The notes: generated from the sequence alone by a model not told the origin. Positions 1 through 8,239 are shown, numbered from the stretch's first letter. The stretch: DNA of 64,000 nucleotides from Amycolatopsis xylanica (GCF_900107045.1 NZ_FNON01000008.1:248001-312000); one strand, 5' to 3'. Program-made: numbers and translations.

Positions 1-835
1 CTTTTACGTCACCGAGGTCGCGTTCCCGAAGAAGGGCCGCAGCGCCGTCGCCGTCGAACGCCAGTACAGCAACGACACCAAGAAGGCCGAGAACTGCCAG
101 ATCGGGCTCGTCCTGTTCTACGTCACCATGGACGGTCTCGCCTTCCTCATCGACCGCGAGCTCTACCTCCCGAAGAGCTGGGCCGACGACGCGTCCCGCC
201 GCCGCCGCGCCCGCATCCCCGCCCACGTCACGTATCGCAGCAAGTCCACCATCGCCGCCACCATGATCAACCGCGCCCTCAAGGTCAACATCCGCCCGGA
301 GTGGGTCGCGATCTCGTTGGTGTGCACCGAAAAAGCCCAGCTGCACCACCTGCTCCGGCAGAAGCAGCTCCAGCACATCATCACCAGCACCGCCGGCGAG
401 CTGCACACGGGTTCGTTCGGCACCCCGTTCACCACCCCGCACACGACCTTGCGCCTGAAGGCCTCCCCGCCTGGCCACGAGGTCTACACGTACCACCGCG
501 ACGCACTCCACCGCTTCGCGGCCGAACCCGCCGAAGCCACCAAGTTCGACACCGCGTTCCTCGTCACGGCGACCGCGGGCCACTACGCCAAGCCCCGCTC
601 GTACTTCCTGGCCCACACCCGCCGTCACACCAGCCTGGCCGACGTGGCCCCGATCGTCTTCCTGATGGAGTCGGCAGGCGCGTACTGCCGACTGGCCAAA
701 GAGGACATCGGACTCGGGCATTACGAGGTCCGCAGCTGGCGAGGCTGGTACCGCCACATCACCCTGGCCGCGGCGGCCCACACCGCACTCGAGCTAGCCA
801 AGTCCCACAGCCGCCGCGCCGCCCTGGCCGGCTGA
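1..835 (+). CDS. IS701-type transposase, 5' part outside the window
   Basis: This is the C-terminal part of a DDE transposase that would move an IS701-type insertion sequence. The open frame runs in from the left edge (reading from base 2) and stops at 835. The segment LIDRELYLPKSW followed by DDASRRRRARIP is the hallmark block of actinobacterial IS701 transposases. The C-terminal HYEVRSWRGWYRHITL block carries the expected third catalytic acid, Glu. No internal stop or frameshift is visible in what is present, so the copy may be intact upstream. The terminal inverted repeat is not recognisable after the stop; a PAL-A palindrome begins 18 bp later. Family assignment is from conserved blocks; activity cannot be judged without the N-terminal part. 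Confidence 0.85.
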   Translation, partial: FYVTEVAFPKKGRSAVAVERQYSNDTKKAENCQIGLVLFYVTMDGLAFLIDRELYLPKSWADDASRRRRARIPAHVTYRSKSTIAATMINRALKVNIRPEWVAISLVCTEKAQLHHLLRQKQLQHIITSTAGELHTGSFGTPFTTPHTTLRLKASPPGHEVYTYHRDALHRFAAEPAEATKFDTAFLVTATAGHYAKPRSYFLAHTRRHTSLADVAPIVFLMESAGAYCRLAKEDIGLGHYEVRSWRGWYRHITLAAAAHTALELAKSHSRRAALAG

Positions 836-853
836 CCCGCCCAACACCCGGGG

Positions 854-899
854 GTCGTGAGTGGTACGACCGGTTCTAACCGGCCTAAACACTCACGAC
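854..899. repeat. PAL-A palindromic repeat, copy 1
   Basis: 46-bp palindrome of the family GTCGTGAGTGTTGCGGCCGG-TTCTAA-CCGG..., with outer arms GTCGTGAGTG and CACTCACGAC and core CCGGTTCTAACCGG. It lies 18 bp after the transposase stop. This copy has a diverged left inner arm (GTACGA). It could form a strong hairpin, so a terminator role is plausible. Confidence 0.85.
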
Positions 900-944
900 A
901 CCCGGGTCACCAGCGAGAGTTCGCGGCCGCCTGAACCGACGGCG

Positions 945-1045
945 TGGCTTGCGTTGTCAATCGACGCGTGAGCACGCGAAACCCGAGTCTGGGCCATCCA
1001 CTGGCCCAAACTCGGGTTTCGCGAAGGCCGGGCCACCGTCAGCGG
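945..1045. repeat. PAL-B repeat, copy 1
   Basis: About 100 bp closely matching 59473-59575. It contains a long stem-loop: arms 976-996 and 1002-1022 pair GCGAAACCCGAG with CTCGGGTTTCGC and extend through GGCCA/TGGCC, with a 5-nt loop. Conserved sequence flanks the stem on both sides (GGCTTGCGTTGTCAA on the left, GTCAGCGG on the right), so it is a repeated element and not just a hairpin. It is not coding. Confidence 0.8.
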
Positions 1046-1085
1046 GGAGGGTGGACGTAATGAGCGGGGCGTATGCGTCGCTCAG

Positions 1086-1110
1086 CGTTGTGAACGCCCC
1101 GTTCACAACG
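1086..1110. terminator. PAL-C type hairpin downstream of the MerR gene
   Basis: Perfect inverted repeat CGTTGTGAAC / GTTCACAACG with a GCCCC loop. It lies 36 bp beyond the stop of the minus-strand MerR gene, so it may end that transcript. A near-identical stem is found at 28030-28060. It has no long T run. Confidence 0.5.
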
Positions 1111-1145
1111 TTCGACTGGCCCTGCGGCACCCGCCGAACAGCGGG

Positions 1146-1616
1146 TCACTGGACGTCGGGGCCGGTCGTGCCGCCGTAGGTCGCGATCTTGTACTCGGTC
1201 GCGGTGAGCGACAGCGTCAGCTCACGAATCCGCCGCCGGATGGTGTCCCGGTGCTCGATCAGCATGTCCAGCCGCTCGGGCACCGTCTCCGCGCCGGCGT
1301 CCACCAGCGACACGTAGTGCTGCAGGTCCCGCATCGGCATCCCCGACAGCCGCATCCGCGTGAGGAAGACCAGCCGCCGCACCGCTTCCTTGTCGTAGAG
1401 CCGGTACCCGTTGGCGTCGCGCGCCACCTCGACCAGCCCGGCCCGCTCGTAGTAGCGCAGGGTGTGCGGCGTGAGGTCGAGCAGCTCGGCGACCTCGGCG
1501 ATCGCCAGCGGCGCGGGTATGTCGGCCAGGTCGGTGAGGAGGTGGATCACCTCGACCGAGGCCTCGTCGTCGCCGAGCGAGTCGAGTGCGCGGGTCATCA
1601 AGTCGTCGGTGGCCAT
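1146..1616 (-). CDS. MerR family transcriptional regulator
   Basis: DNA-binding regulator of 156 residues. A winged helix-turn-helix of MerR type starts near residue 37: LAIAEVAELLDLTPHTLRYYERAGL is preceded by an acidic leader, and the typical wing NGYRLYDKEAVRRL follows. The C-terminal part (LSGMPMRDLQHYV, then a long helix) fits the MerR dimerisation helix. No Cys-based metal site is seen, so it is probably a small-molecule sensor of the TipA/BmrR broad type. It sits 10 bp after the SDR gene and must be cotranscribed with it. A palindrome in a 19-bp promoter spacer upstream of the SDR gene is the likely target (2505-2520), implying control of its own operon. Confidence 0.88.
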   Translation of the reverse strand: MATDDLMTRALDSLGDDEASVEVIHLLTDLADIPAPLAIAEVAELLDLTPHTLRYYERAGLVEVARDANGYRLYDKEAVRRLVFLTRMRLSGMPMRDLQHYVSLVDAGAETVPERLDMLIEHRDTIRRRIRELTLSLTATEYKIATYGGTTGPDVQ

Positions 1617-1626
1617 GATCAGCAGC

Positions 1627-2487
1627 CTAGACCGGCCGGACCGACGCCGGGACGCCCTCGAAGTCGGCGCTGCGCGCGGTCTCCGCCCAGCGCTCGACCT
1701 CGGCGAGCCCCCGCCGGTAGGCGCCCGAGATCCGTTCGACGGCCTCGCGGCCCAGCGCGAGCCGCAGCGGCACGTCGTCGCCGTGGGCCAGCTCGACGAT
1801 GATCTCGGCGGCCTTGACCGGGTCGCCCTCCTGCTTGCCGTCGACCCCGGCCAGGTCCCCGCGCACGGCGGCGAGGATGTCGCGGTAGGTGTCGGTCGCC
1901 TCGGCGAACTCGAGGACGTCGGAGGCGTTGAAGTCGGTGCGGAACCGGCTGGGCTCGACGAGCATCACCCGGATCCCGAACGGCGCGACCTCCCCGGCCA
2001 GCGCCTCGGACCACCCCTCGAGCGCGAACTTCGACGCGCAGTAGGCGGAGACGCCGGGGTACGCCATGCGCCCACCCTGGCTGCTCATCTGGACGATCGT
2101 GCCGCTCTTCCGCTCGCGCATGCCGGGCAGCGCGGCCCGGACGAGCGCGGCGGGGCCGAACAGGTGCAGGTCCATCAGGTCTTTCAACGGCGCGTCCCCG
2201 ACTTCTTCGGCGGCACCGACGATGGCCCGGCCCGCGTTGTTGACCAGGACGTCGAGGCGGCCGAAACGGTCGACGGTGGCCTGGACGAGGCCGTCGGCCG
2301 CGGCGGTGTCGCGGACGTCGAAGGCCTTGACCAGGCAGGTGCCCGGGTAGGCGGCTTCGAGGTCGGCGACGCTTTCGGGGCGGCGGACGGCGGCCACGAC
2401 GTTGTCGCCGCCTTTGAGCGCCGCCTCGGCCAGTGCACGGCCGAAGCCTCGGGAAGCGCCGGTGATGATCCAGGTCTGTGTTGTCAT
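1627..2487 (-). CDS. SDR family oxidoreductase
   Basis: Classical short-chain dehydrogenase of 286 residues, cytoplasmic and NAD(P)-dependent; the substrate is unknown. The cofactor motif TGASRGFG is at residues 9-16, followed by NNAG near residue 86, a catalytic Ser in the MSSQGG segment, and the active-site Tyr and Lys in YCASKFALEG. The length is slightly above the family norm, with a C-terminal extension. It is the first gene of a two-gene operon with the MerR regulator. The start codon lies 7 bp after a candidate -10 box (TAGCGT), so the message is probably leaderless. SDR/MerR pairs of this layout are common in actinomycetes, and the regulator probably senses the substrate or a related toxic compound. 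Confidence 0.9.
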   Translation of the reverse strand: MTTQTWIITGASRGFGRALAEAALKGGDNVVAAVRRPESVADLEAAYPGTCLVKAFDVRDTAAADGLVQATVDRFGRLDVLVNNAGRAIVGAAEEVGDAPLKDLMDLHLFGPAALVRAALPGMRERKSGTIVQMSSQGGRMAYPGVSAYCASKFALEGWSEALAGEVAPFGIRVMLVEPSRFRTDFNASDVLEFAEATDTYRDILAAVRGDLAGVDGKQEGDPVKAAEIIVELAHGDDVPLRLALGREAVERISGAYRRGLAEVERWAETARSADFEGVPASVRPV

Positions 2488-2504
2488 GAGAAGGACGCTA
2501 TGGC

Positions 2505-2520
2505 TTTGAGCGCGCTCAAA
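2505..2520 (-). promoter_or_regulatory. MerR-type operator and promoter of the SDR-MerR operon
   Basis: Perfect palindrome TTTGAGCGCGCTCAAA. Read on the minus strand it lies between a candidate -35 TTGCGT and -10 TAGCGT separated by 19 bp, the long spacer expected for MerR-controlled promoters. The -10 box ends 7 bp before the SDR ATG. Confidence 0.65.
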
Positions 2521-2653
2521 CGCAAGCCTCGAATTCGCCTTGCCCCGGACTCTCCTCGACGGAGTCCGGAGCCGGGCCCTCGGCCTCCACCGGGGCCTCG
2601 CCGCGCTCCTCGGCGAGAGCGGCGAGCATCCCCGGCAGGTGATAGAGGCACAT
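2516..2653 (-). CDS. possible small protein coupled to the VOC gene
   Basis: A 45-codon open frame starts at an ATG that overlaps the VOC stop codon (TGATG), the usual layout of translationally coupled actinomycete genes. It begins MCLYHLPGMLAALAEERGE and is acidic toward the end. Codon third positions are strongly G/C-biased like neighbouring real genes. I recognise no family. Its 3' end overlaps the SDR promoter region, which argues for caution; it may be fortuitous. Confidence 0.3.
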   Translation of the reverse strand: MCLYHLPGMLAALAEERGEAPVEAEGPAPDSVEESPGQGEFEACV

Positions 2654-3276
2654 CAGGACGCGGCCGCGAGGGAAGCGGCCTCCCACGCGAACCCGTCCGG
2701 GTCCGTGAACGGCCCGGCGCCGCCGATCGCGATGCGGTGCGAACCAGCGCCCTCCGGGGCCACGCCCGCGTCCTTCGCCAGCGCCTTGTGCCGGTAAAGG
2801 GCCAGCTTGACCGGGCTCGAGCCGCTCTCGAACTCCACGTACATCCGGCCGAAGCTCTTGCCGACCGTGAAGCCCTGCTCGGTGTAGAAACGCTTGCTGG
2901 CGGCCACGTCCGCGACGCCGAGCAGCAGGACCATGTCGTCGAACGTCTTGGACGCCGGGGCGGTGTCCTTCTTGGCGGAGGTGGCGATCTTCCAGATCGT
3001 GCCGTCAGGGGCTTGGACGGTGCCGCCGTAGCCCCACATCGACTTCGTGGCGGGCTTGAGGGTGGTGGCGCCCGCGGCGAGTGCGGCGTCGATGAGGGCG
3101 TTGACGTTGGCGGGCTGGGACACGGTGAGTGACAGGGTGAAGCCGCGGAAGCCAGTGGTGGGCTCCTGCGACGGGCGGACGCGGAGGCGGGAGCCGAGGC
3201 CGAAGGCCGTGTTGTAGAAGCGCTCGGCGGCGGGGGCGTCGGCCGCCTCGATGGTGATCGCGGTGATTGAGGTCAT
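2653..3276 (-). CDS. VOC (glyoxalase/bleomycin-resistance fold) family protein
   Basis: Protein of 207 residues with two vicinal-oxygen-chelate half-domains. The first begins at residue 1 with SITAITIEAADAPAAERFYNTAFGL, and the second near residue 114 with DMVLLLGVADVAASKRFYTEQG. This pattern is typical of small soluble enzymes or binding proteins of the glyoxalase superfamily. Metal-ligand positions are not clearly conserved, and the substrate cannot be named. The final strand includes GPFTDPDGFAWEAA, a common ending of the family. It is on the same strand as the downstream SDR-MerR pair but has its own promoter region. A short frame overlaps its stop. Confidence 0.8.
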   Translation of the reverse strand: MTSITAITIEAADAPAAERFYNTAFGLGSRLRVRPSQEPTTGFRGFTLSLTVSQPANVNALIDAALAAGATTLKPATKSMWGYGGTVQAPDGTIWKIATSAKKDTAPASKTFDDMVLLLGVADVAASKRFYTEQGFTVGKSFGRMYVEFESGSSPVKLALYRHKALAKDAGVAPEGAGSHRIAIGGAGPFTDPDGFAWEAASLAAAS

Positions 3277-3331
3277 GCCGGTAACGCTAGGCGCGGGGCG
3301 GTGACCTGTGCTTCTTGATTCCTGATCGGTC

Positions 3332-3928
3332 TCAGCAGGGCTTGACGGCGAACTCGTACTTCGCCCGGAGCGCGCCCCGAGAGGCGTCCGCGACGAGGAA
3401 GCTGCGCTTCGACGGGTCCGTGGTGCGGACTCGTAACTCCGCGTTGATGTTGAGGTTGCGGTCGTCTCCGCACGGGGAGTAGACGATCTCGGCGGGGCGG
3501 TAGTCCGAGCGCCACTCGCCGGTCAGCGGGCCGGTGAACGGGTGGTCCACCGCCACGGTCGGCGAGGTGCCCTGGAAGTAGAAGCTGACGCGGTGCAGGG
3601 CGGACGCGCCCTCTTCCACGTGCGCGAACCCGGTGTACGAGGTGGCCGCGAGGCCGTAGGTGTAGCCGGGCGGGAGACTCACACGCAGGCTCAGCTGGCA
3701 GTTCCTGCGGGAGTCGGCCGGGTTCGCTCCCCCGCCCGCCTGCGCGAAGAACGCGCGGTAGGACACGCTGAACGTGTTACCGCTGGCCGACGTGTCCGCG
3801 GTGCCCGCGGGGCAGCCCGAGCCGTTGACCGAGGCGACCTCGACGCTCGCCGGGACCTCGTCCGTTCCGGTGGCCGGGACGACCGCTGAGGAGACAGCCA
3901 GAAGTGTTGCCGCAGCCGTGGTCAGCAT
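3332..3928 (-). CDS. secreted DUF4360 protein
   Basis: Exported protein of 198 residues. The chosen ATG at 3928 is preceded by a GAGAGG-like ribosome site and opens a short hydrophobic signal peptide (LTTAAATLLAVSSAVVPA). The mature part carries the family blocks NGSGCPAGTA, a NCQLSL strand, a GYTYGLAATSYTGFA strand, YYFQG-like HRVSFYFQG, SPCGDDRNLNINAELRV and a C-terminal Cys. The four Cys probably form two disulfides. DUF4360 proteins are secreted by fungi and actinomycetes; their function is unknown. It is monocistronic between the VOC gene and the amidohydrolase gene. Confidence 0.85.
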   Translation of the reverse strand: MLTTAAATLLAVSSAVVPATGTDEVPASVEVASVNGSGCPAGTADTSASGNTFSVSYRAFFAQAGGGANPADSRRNCQLSLRVSLPPGYTYGLAATSYTGFAHVEEGASALHRVSFYFQGTSPTVAVDHPFTGPLTGEWRSDYRPAEIVYSPCGDDRNLNINAELRVRTTDPSKRSFLVADASRGALRAKYEFAVKPC

Positions 3929-4035
3929 GAGGAGCCTCTCTGGATCCGTGCGCGGTGACGGCGGTAGCACCGAAAACGGTATCGGAAGCCGCGGCGGCGG
4001 AACTCCGCCAGAAGACGGATCCGCCGCCGCGCCGC

Positions 4036-5319
4036 TCAGCCGAGTACGGCGCCGCCGAGGATGACCGTGCGGACGGTCCTGGTGTTGGCGATGTCGTCGA
4101 GCGGGTTCGCCTGGAGCAGCACCAGATCCGCGGTCATGCCGGGCGCGATGGCGCCGAACCTGTTGCCCGCGCCGAGAAACCGCGCGGGCGCGACGGTCGC
4201 GGTGCGCAGCGCCTCCAGCGGGGTCAGCCCGGCGCGGACGAGCAGGCCCAGCTCGTCGTGCAGGCTGTGGCCGGGCACGAACGTGTCGGTGCCCGCGAGC
4301 AACGGGACACCGGCCCGGTGCAGCTCGCGCACCAGATGCAGGCTGTGCTCGAACACCTCCCGCTCGCCCGTCCCCGCCGACCACGAACCGACGCGGGACC
4401 ATGCGGGCCGCAGCGCCGGTTCGATGTCCGGAAGGTATGGGGTGAGCGGAAAATCCGGGGTGCCGACCGTGGACTTGGCGTGCAGCACCGCCAGCGTCGG
4501 CACATGCCAGGTGCCGCGTTCAAGGAACACGTGGCACAACGCGGCCAGCCGAGCGGGATCGTGTGTGGTGGCGGCCAAGTGATTGAGCCTGCCGAACTCG
4601 GCGAACATCGCCGCAGGATCACTCGGATCCAAAGTGGACAGACCACGCCGGATTTCGGCTTCACGAGAAGAAGTGCCCAGTGCCAAGCCATCCAGGTGTT
4701 CCACACTGTGCTGCCCGGACAACGCGGCCGTCTCGATCGGCACCTCGAACGGCACGTGACCGGCGAAGGGAACGCCCGAGGCGGCGATGGCGGCGTAGGC
4801 CTCGGCGGGCAACCCCGAGTAGACCTTGAGGAACTCGGCGCCGTCCGCGACGCTGCGGGCCACGGCAGCCTTGGCGTCTTCGGCCGTCGTCACCGCGATC
4901 GAGCCGGGGCGGGTCGGCCTCGGTCCGTCCAGGATCGGGCTCGCGAACACCATCCGGGGTGCTTGCCAGTCACCACCGTGCAGCTTGGCCTGCCATTGGG
5001 CGTGCACGGGCGCGGCGCCCATGTGCCGGATGCCGGTGACGCCGCGGGCGAGGAACTTCGGAAGGGTGGCCTCGTCGAAGGTGTGGACGTGCATGTCCCA
5101 GAATCCGGGCAGCGCGACCAGGCCCGCGCCGGGCAGCACTTCCGCTTCGGGATCTCTCAGCGCGGCGCCTACTCGCACCACGCGACCTTCGGCCATGAGG
5201 ATGTCTTGACCGGTGCTCACCGAGCCGGACGCGGGGTCGACCACATCGACCTCGGTGACCAACAACGGCTTACGAGCGCGGAAACCGGCCAGTTCGGGAA
5301 TCGCACGAAACTCTGTCAT
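4036..5319 (-). CDS. metal-dependent amidohydrolase family protein
   Basis: Cytoplasmic hydrolase of 427 residues in the imidazolonepropionase/prolidase-like branch of the amidohydrolase superfamily. Metal-binding features are visible: MHVH near residues 77-80 after the LVALPGFWD strand, a Lys in EFLKVYSGL suited to carboxylation, His in GQHSVEHLDG, and Asp in LLAGTDTFVPGH. The N-terminal and C-terminal strands form the small beta-sandwich common to the family. The start is set by GGGAGGGC just upstream of the ATG at 5319, rather than a further upstream ATG. It is divergent from the HIT gene with only 38 bp between the starts. The substrate is unknown; cyclic imides or dipeptides are typical of relatives. 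Confidence 0.85.
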   Translation of the reverse strand: MTEFRAIPELAGFRARKPLLVTEVDVVDPASGSVSTGQDILMAEGRVVRVGAALRDPEAEVLPGAGLVALPGFWDMHVHTFDEATLPKFLARGVTGIRHMGAAPVHAQWQAKLHGGDWQAPRMVFASPILDGPRPTRPGSIAVTTAEDAKAAVARSVADGAEFLKVYSGLPAEAYAAIAASGVPFAGHVPFEVPIETAALSGQHSVEHLDGLALGTSSREAEIRRGLSTLDPSDPAAMFAEFGRLNHLAATTHDPARLAALCHVFLERGTWHVPTLAVLHAKSTVGTPDFPLTPYLPDIEPALRPAWSRVGSWSAGTGEREVFEHSLHLVRELHRAGVPLLAGTDTFVPGHSLHDELGLLVRAGLTPLEALRTATVAPARFLGAGNRFGAIAPGMTADLVLLQANPLDDIANTRTVRTVILGGAVLG

Positions 5320-5357
5320 GCCCTCCCAGAATAACATCTCGCTCTACAGTCGGCGGC

Positions 5358-5801
5358 ATGGATGAACCTGTCACCCCGTGCGTGTTCTGTGAGATCGCGG
5401 CGGGCCGCGAGGGCGCCGGGCGGGTGCTGTTCGAGGACGAGCACACGATCGCGTTCCTCGACCACACCGCCGTCATGCCGGGTCACACCCTTGTCGTGCC
5501 CCGGATCCACGCCGCGGACCTCTGGGAGATCTCGGCAGGCGACGCGGCCGCCGTGATGCGCACCGTCCACTTGATGGCCGCGCGGATCCGGGACGTGCTG
5601 CGGCCAGATGGCCTAACTTTGTTCCAGGCCAACCGATCCGCGGGCTGGCAGGATGTTTTCCATCTGCATGTCCATCTCGTGCCGCGATCGGCGGATGATC
5701 ACCTGGCCAGACCCTGGGTCGCCGCCCCGAAAAGTGACGCGGAGTTGGCGGCCGTGCGCGCCCTGCTCGTGAACGGCCACCGAACTCCACCCGAACCGTG
5801 A
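5358..5801 (+). CDS. HIT family nucleotide hydrolase/transferase
   Basis: Protein of 147 residues of the histidine-triad family, which act on nucleotides such as AMP-lysine, Ap4A or nucleotide sugars. The triad is H102, H104 and H106 in FHLHVHLVPR. An N-terminal pair CVFCEI suggests the zinc-binding form common in actinomycetes. MPGHTLVVPRIH is the usual strand-turn of the fold. It is divergent from the amidohydrolase gene. The exact substrate cannot be assigned. Confidence 0.9.
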   Translation: MDEPVTPCVFCEIAAGREGAGRVLFEDEHTIAFLDHTAVMPGHTLVVPRIHAADLWEISAGDAAAVMRTVHLMAARIRDVLRPDGLTLFQANRSAGWQDVFHLHVHLVPRSADDHLARPWVAAPKSDAELAAVRALLVNGHRTPPEP

Positions 5802-5809
5802 GATCTCTC

Positions 5810-5862
5810 TTGACAGCAAGGCAACCCGGTTGCAGAATTAAATAGGAAAGTTTCTTTACTAT
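5810..5862 (+). promoter_or_regulatory. promoter and operator-like site of the nine-gene operon
   Basis: TTGACA at 5810-5815, a 17-bp spacer and CAGAAT at 5833-5838 form a good sigma-70-like promoter. TAGGAAAGTTTCTTTACTA (5843-5861) directly follows, at or just after the expected transcription start. This core resembles sites at 22130-22148 and 27985-28007, so a common repressor is inferred. The leader to the MFS start is about 130 nt. Confidence 0.55.
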
Positions 5863-5980
5863 TTACCGCCGCATCGTCGCGGATCCGGAACTGGGGGACA
5901 GTTCACGGCATTCGTCCATAGTGGACAGCTGATGGCGCCCCCTTCATCCCGCACTCCACCAAAGAAGGAAGTCCATCGCC

Positions 5981-7174
5981 GTGACGCGTCCTGAGCCTGC
6001 CGTCCTTCGCGCCAGAATGGCCGTGGTGGCCGTTTTCTGGCTCTGCGGGCTGATCTGCGCCATCTGGAGCGCGTCGCTGCCCGCGATCAACGCCCGGCTG
6101 CACCTCGGCGAGGGCCGGATCGGACTGGTGCTGCTGCTCACCGCGCTCGGTTCGATGGCGTGCATGCCGGTCGCCGGGCGGCTGGCCGACGCCTGGTCGA
6201 GCCGCGCGGTGCTGCGCGTGATCGCCCCCGTCGCGGCGCTCGCGCTGCTCGGGCCCGCGCTGGCGCCGAACTTCCCGATCCTGCTGGTGGCCGCGTTCGC
6301 GCTCGGCGGCACGCTCGGCTCGCTCGACGTCGCGATGAACGCGCAGGCCGTCGAGGTGGAAACTCGGTACGGGCGCTCGATCATGTCGACGTTCCACGGC
6401 GTGTGGAGCTTGGGCGGGGTCGTCGGCGGGCTCACGATCACCGTCGGCTTGCACCTCCACACGAGCGGCACCGCGCTGATGATCGGCGCCGGTGTGGTCG
6501 CCGCCGTGCTGTTCCTCTTACCCGGCAAGCACTTGCTGACAGGCAAAGCCCCACGTGAGGACGGCGAGCCGGTCGTGTCGTCCGGCGGCCTGCCCACCCT
6601 CACCATCCTGCTGCTCGGGGTGGTCGCGCTGGCCGGGTTCGTCAGCGAAGGCGCTGGCTACAGCTGGGCTTCGCTGCACGCCGAAGAAATGCTCAACGCG
6701 GATCCGGCGACGGCTTCGTTCGCCTACACGGTGTTCGCGGCCGCGCTGACCGTCACCCGCCTTACCGCCGATCGGCTTAGGTCGAAAGTGGACCCGGCGA
6801 ACTGGATGCGGCTCGCGGGTTCGGTCGCGGTGCTGGGTTACGCGCTCGTGCTCGTCGCGCCTTTGCTCCCCGGTGGACGGCTGGCTTTCGGCCTGGCCGG
6901 CTGGGTGGTCGTCGCGGCCGGGCTGGCGACCGTCGTCCCGGCGATCTTCAGCGCGGTCGGCGCCGGTGGCGCGAACGTCGGGAAAGCGCTTTCTTGGGTG
7001 ACCACCATGGCCTACGCGGGACAGCTGGGCGGCCCCGCGGTCATCGGCCCGCTCGCCGACGTCACGTCGCTGGGCGTCGCCATGCTGGTGCCCGGCCTGC
7101 TCGCGGCGGTGATCGCCGTCGCCGGGCCGCTCGCCGTCCGGCGCACGGCCGCCAAGGAACTCGCCACCGTCTAG
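5981..7174 (+). CDS. MFS transporter, YbjJ-like
   Basis: Integral membrane transporter of 397 residues with about 12 hydrophobic helices, of the major facilitator superfamily. The GTG start is preceded by AAGAAGGAAG. The block GGTLGSLDVAMNAQAVEVE in helix 4 is typical of the YbjJ-type branch, whose members are putative sugar or metabolite exporters. A cytoplasmic loop rich in charged residues separates the two six-helix halves near residue 195. It is the first gene of the operon that continues 30 bp later with the deacetylase, so it may export or import the product of that pathway. Direction and substrate are inferred only from context. Confidence 0.85.
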   Translation: MTRPEPAVLRARMAVVAVFWLCGLICAIWSASLPAINARLHLGEGRIGLVLLLTALGSMACMPVAGRLADAWSSRAVLRVIAPVAALALLGPALAPNFPILLVAAFALGGTLGSLDVAMNAQAVEVETRYGRSIMSTFHGVWSLGGVVGGLTITVGLHLHTSGTALMIGAGVVAAVLFLLPGKHLLTGKAPREDGEPVVSSGGLPTLTILLLGVVALAGFVSEGAGYSWASLHAEEMLNADPATASFAYTVFAAALTVTRLTADRLRSKVDPANWMRLAGSVAVLGYALVLVAPLLPGGRLAFGLAGWVVVAAGLATVVPAIFSAVGAGGANVGKALSWVTTMAYAGQLGGPAVIGPLADVTSLGVAMLVPGLLAAVIAVAGPLAVRRTAAKELATV

Positions 7175-7204
7175 CCCGTTCGAACGCACACTGGGGGTAA
7201 ATCG

Positions 7205-8239
7205 ATGCTGTATGCCGGAATCGGCTGGACCGCGGCGGGTTTCGAGGTCGCGGTCGTGGACGGGAACGGGCGCGGTGACCGGCCCGCCGTGCGGTTCGCC
7301 GCCGACCGCAGCAAGGAGATCGCGTCCTATCTGAAAGGCCTCGGCGGGCCGGTGACCACGGTCGTCGACAGCACCAACGGCATGCTGGACGGCGGTTTCA
7401 TGGCCGCCGGGCTGGACATGTACCGCGCCGACCCGGCGATCCTGCCGCGCCGCCCGGATTTCGGCTCGGTACCGGCGGCCGAGCTGGCGCGAGCGGCGTG
7501 GCGTGATCCCGCTTCCGTCGTGCGCCTGGTGATCGAGTCGGGCTCGCTGACCGGCAGGCTCGACGAACACCGCGCTGCGATGGCGTCCAGCGACGAGGCG
7601 CTCGCCGCGATGACGGCGGCTGGGCGCTCAGTGGCGCACGGCGACCGAAGCCGCCAGCAGATCGCGCTCACCTTCGACGACGGCCCGCATCCTCCTTACA
7701 CCGGAAGGATTCTCGACGTCCTGGAGTCGTACGGGGTGTGCGCGACCTTCTTCTGTGTCGGCCTCAACGCGGGCGCGCGCGGCGAAGACGTCCAGCGCAT
7801 GGTGGAGCAGGGCCACGGCCTCGGCAACCACACGTGGTCCCATCCGTACCTGCCCGACCTGTCCACGACCGAGCTGGCCGATCAGCTCACCCGCACCGGC
7901 GACGTGATCGAGGCGGCGGCGGGCACCGCGCCTGCCTTCTTCCGCCCGCCCTATGGATCGCGGACGCCCGCGGTGCTCCGCTCGCTGGCGAACCTCGGCA
8001 CGCGGATCGCGCTGTGGGACGTCGACACCGAGGACTGGGCGATGCCCGGACCGGACGTGATCGCGCACACCGTGCTGAGTCAGGCACGGCCCGGCTCGAT
8101 CGTGCTGATGCACGACGGCGGCGGCGACCGGTCCCAGACCGTCGCCGCGCTGCCCGCCGTGATCGAAGGACTGCTTGCCCGCGGACTCGAGTTCGTCCGC
8201 GTCGAAGACCTGGCCACCCTCGCGACAGAAACGAGATAG
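7205..8239 (+). CDS. polysaccharide deacetylase with RNase H-like N-terminal domain
   Basis: Protein of 344 residues. Residues 153-340 are a CE4 deacetylase domain: TFDDGP (156-161), the metal-binding HTWSH (209-213), RPPYGSR near 254, a WDVDTEDW segment and the final LMHDGGG motif. All catalytic positions seem present, so it should remove N- or O-acetyl groups from a sugar. There is no signal peptide, so it would act in the cytoplasm, unlike most CE4 enzymes. Residues 1-80 (YAGIGWTAAGFEVAVVDGNG, then VVDSTNGML and GLDMYRADP) resemble the first part of IS110-type DEDD transposase domains, but the usual first Asp appears to be replaced by Gly-Trp. The fusion is unusual. Confidence 0.8.
   Translation: MLYAGIGWTAAGFEVAVVDGNGRGDRPAVRFAADRSKEIASYLKGLGGPVTTVVDSTNGMLDGGFMAAGLDMYRADPAILPRRPDFGSVPAAELARAAWRDPASVVRLVIESGSLTGRLDEHRAAMASSDEALAAMTAAGRSVAHGDRSRQQIALTFDDGPHPPYTGRILDVLESYGVCATFFCVGLNAGARGEDVQRMVEQGHGLGNHTWSHPYLPDLSTTELADQLTRTGDVIEAAAGTAPAFFRPPYGSRTPAVLRSLANLGTRIALWDVDTEDWAMPGPDVIAHTVLSQARPGSIVLMHDGGGDRSQTVAALPAVIEGLLARGLEFVRVEDLATLATETR

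Noticed and set aside
1..1045. A complete insertion sequence including PAL-B as its right end
   Set aside because: PAL-B also occurs without a transposase at 59473, and no inverted repeat matching a left end can be tested because the element starts outside the window.
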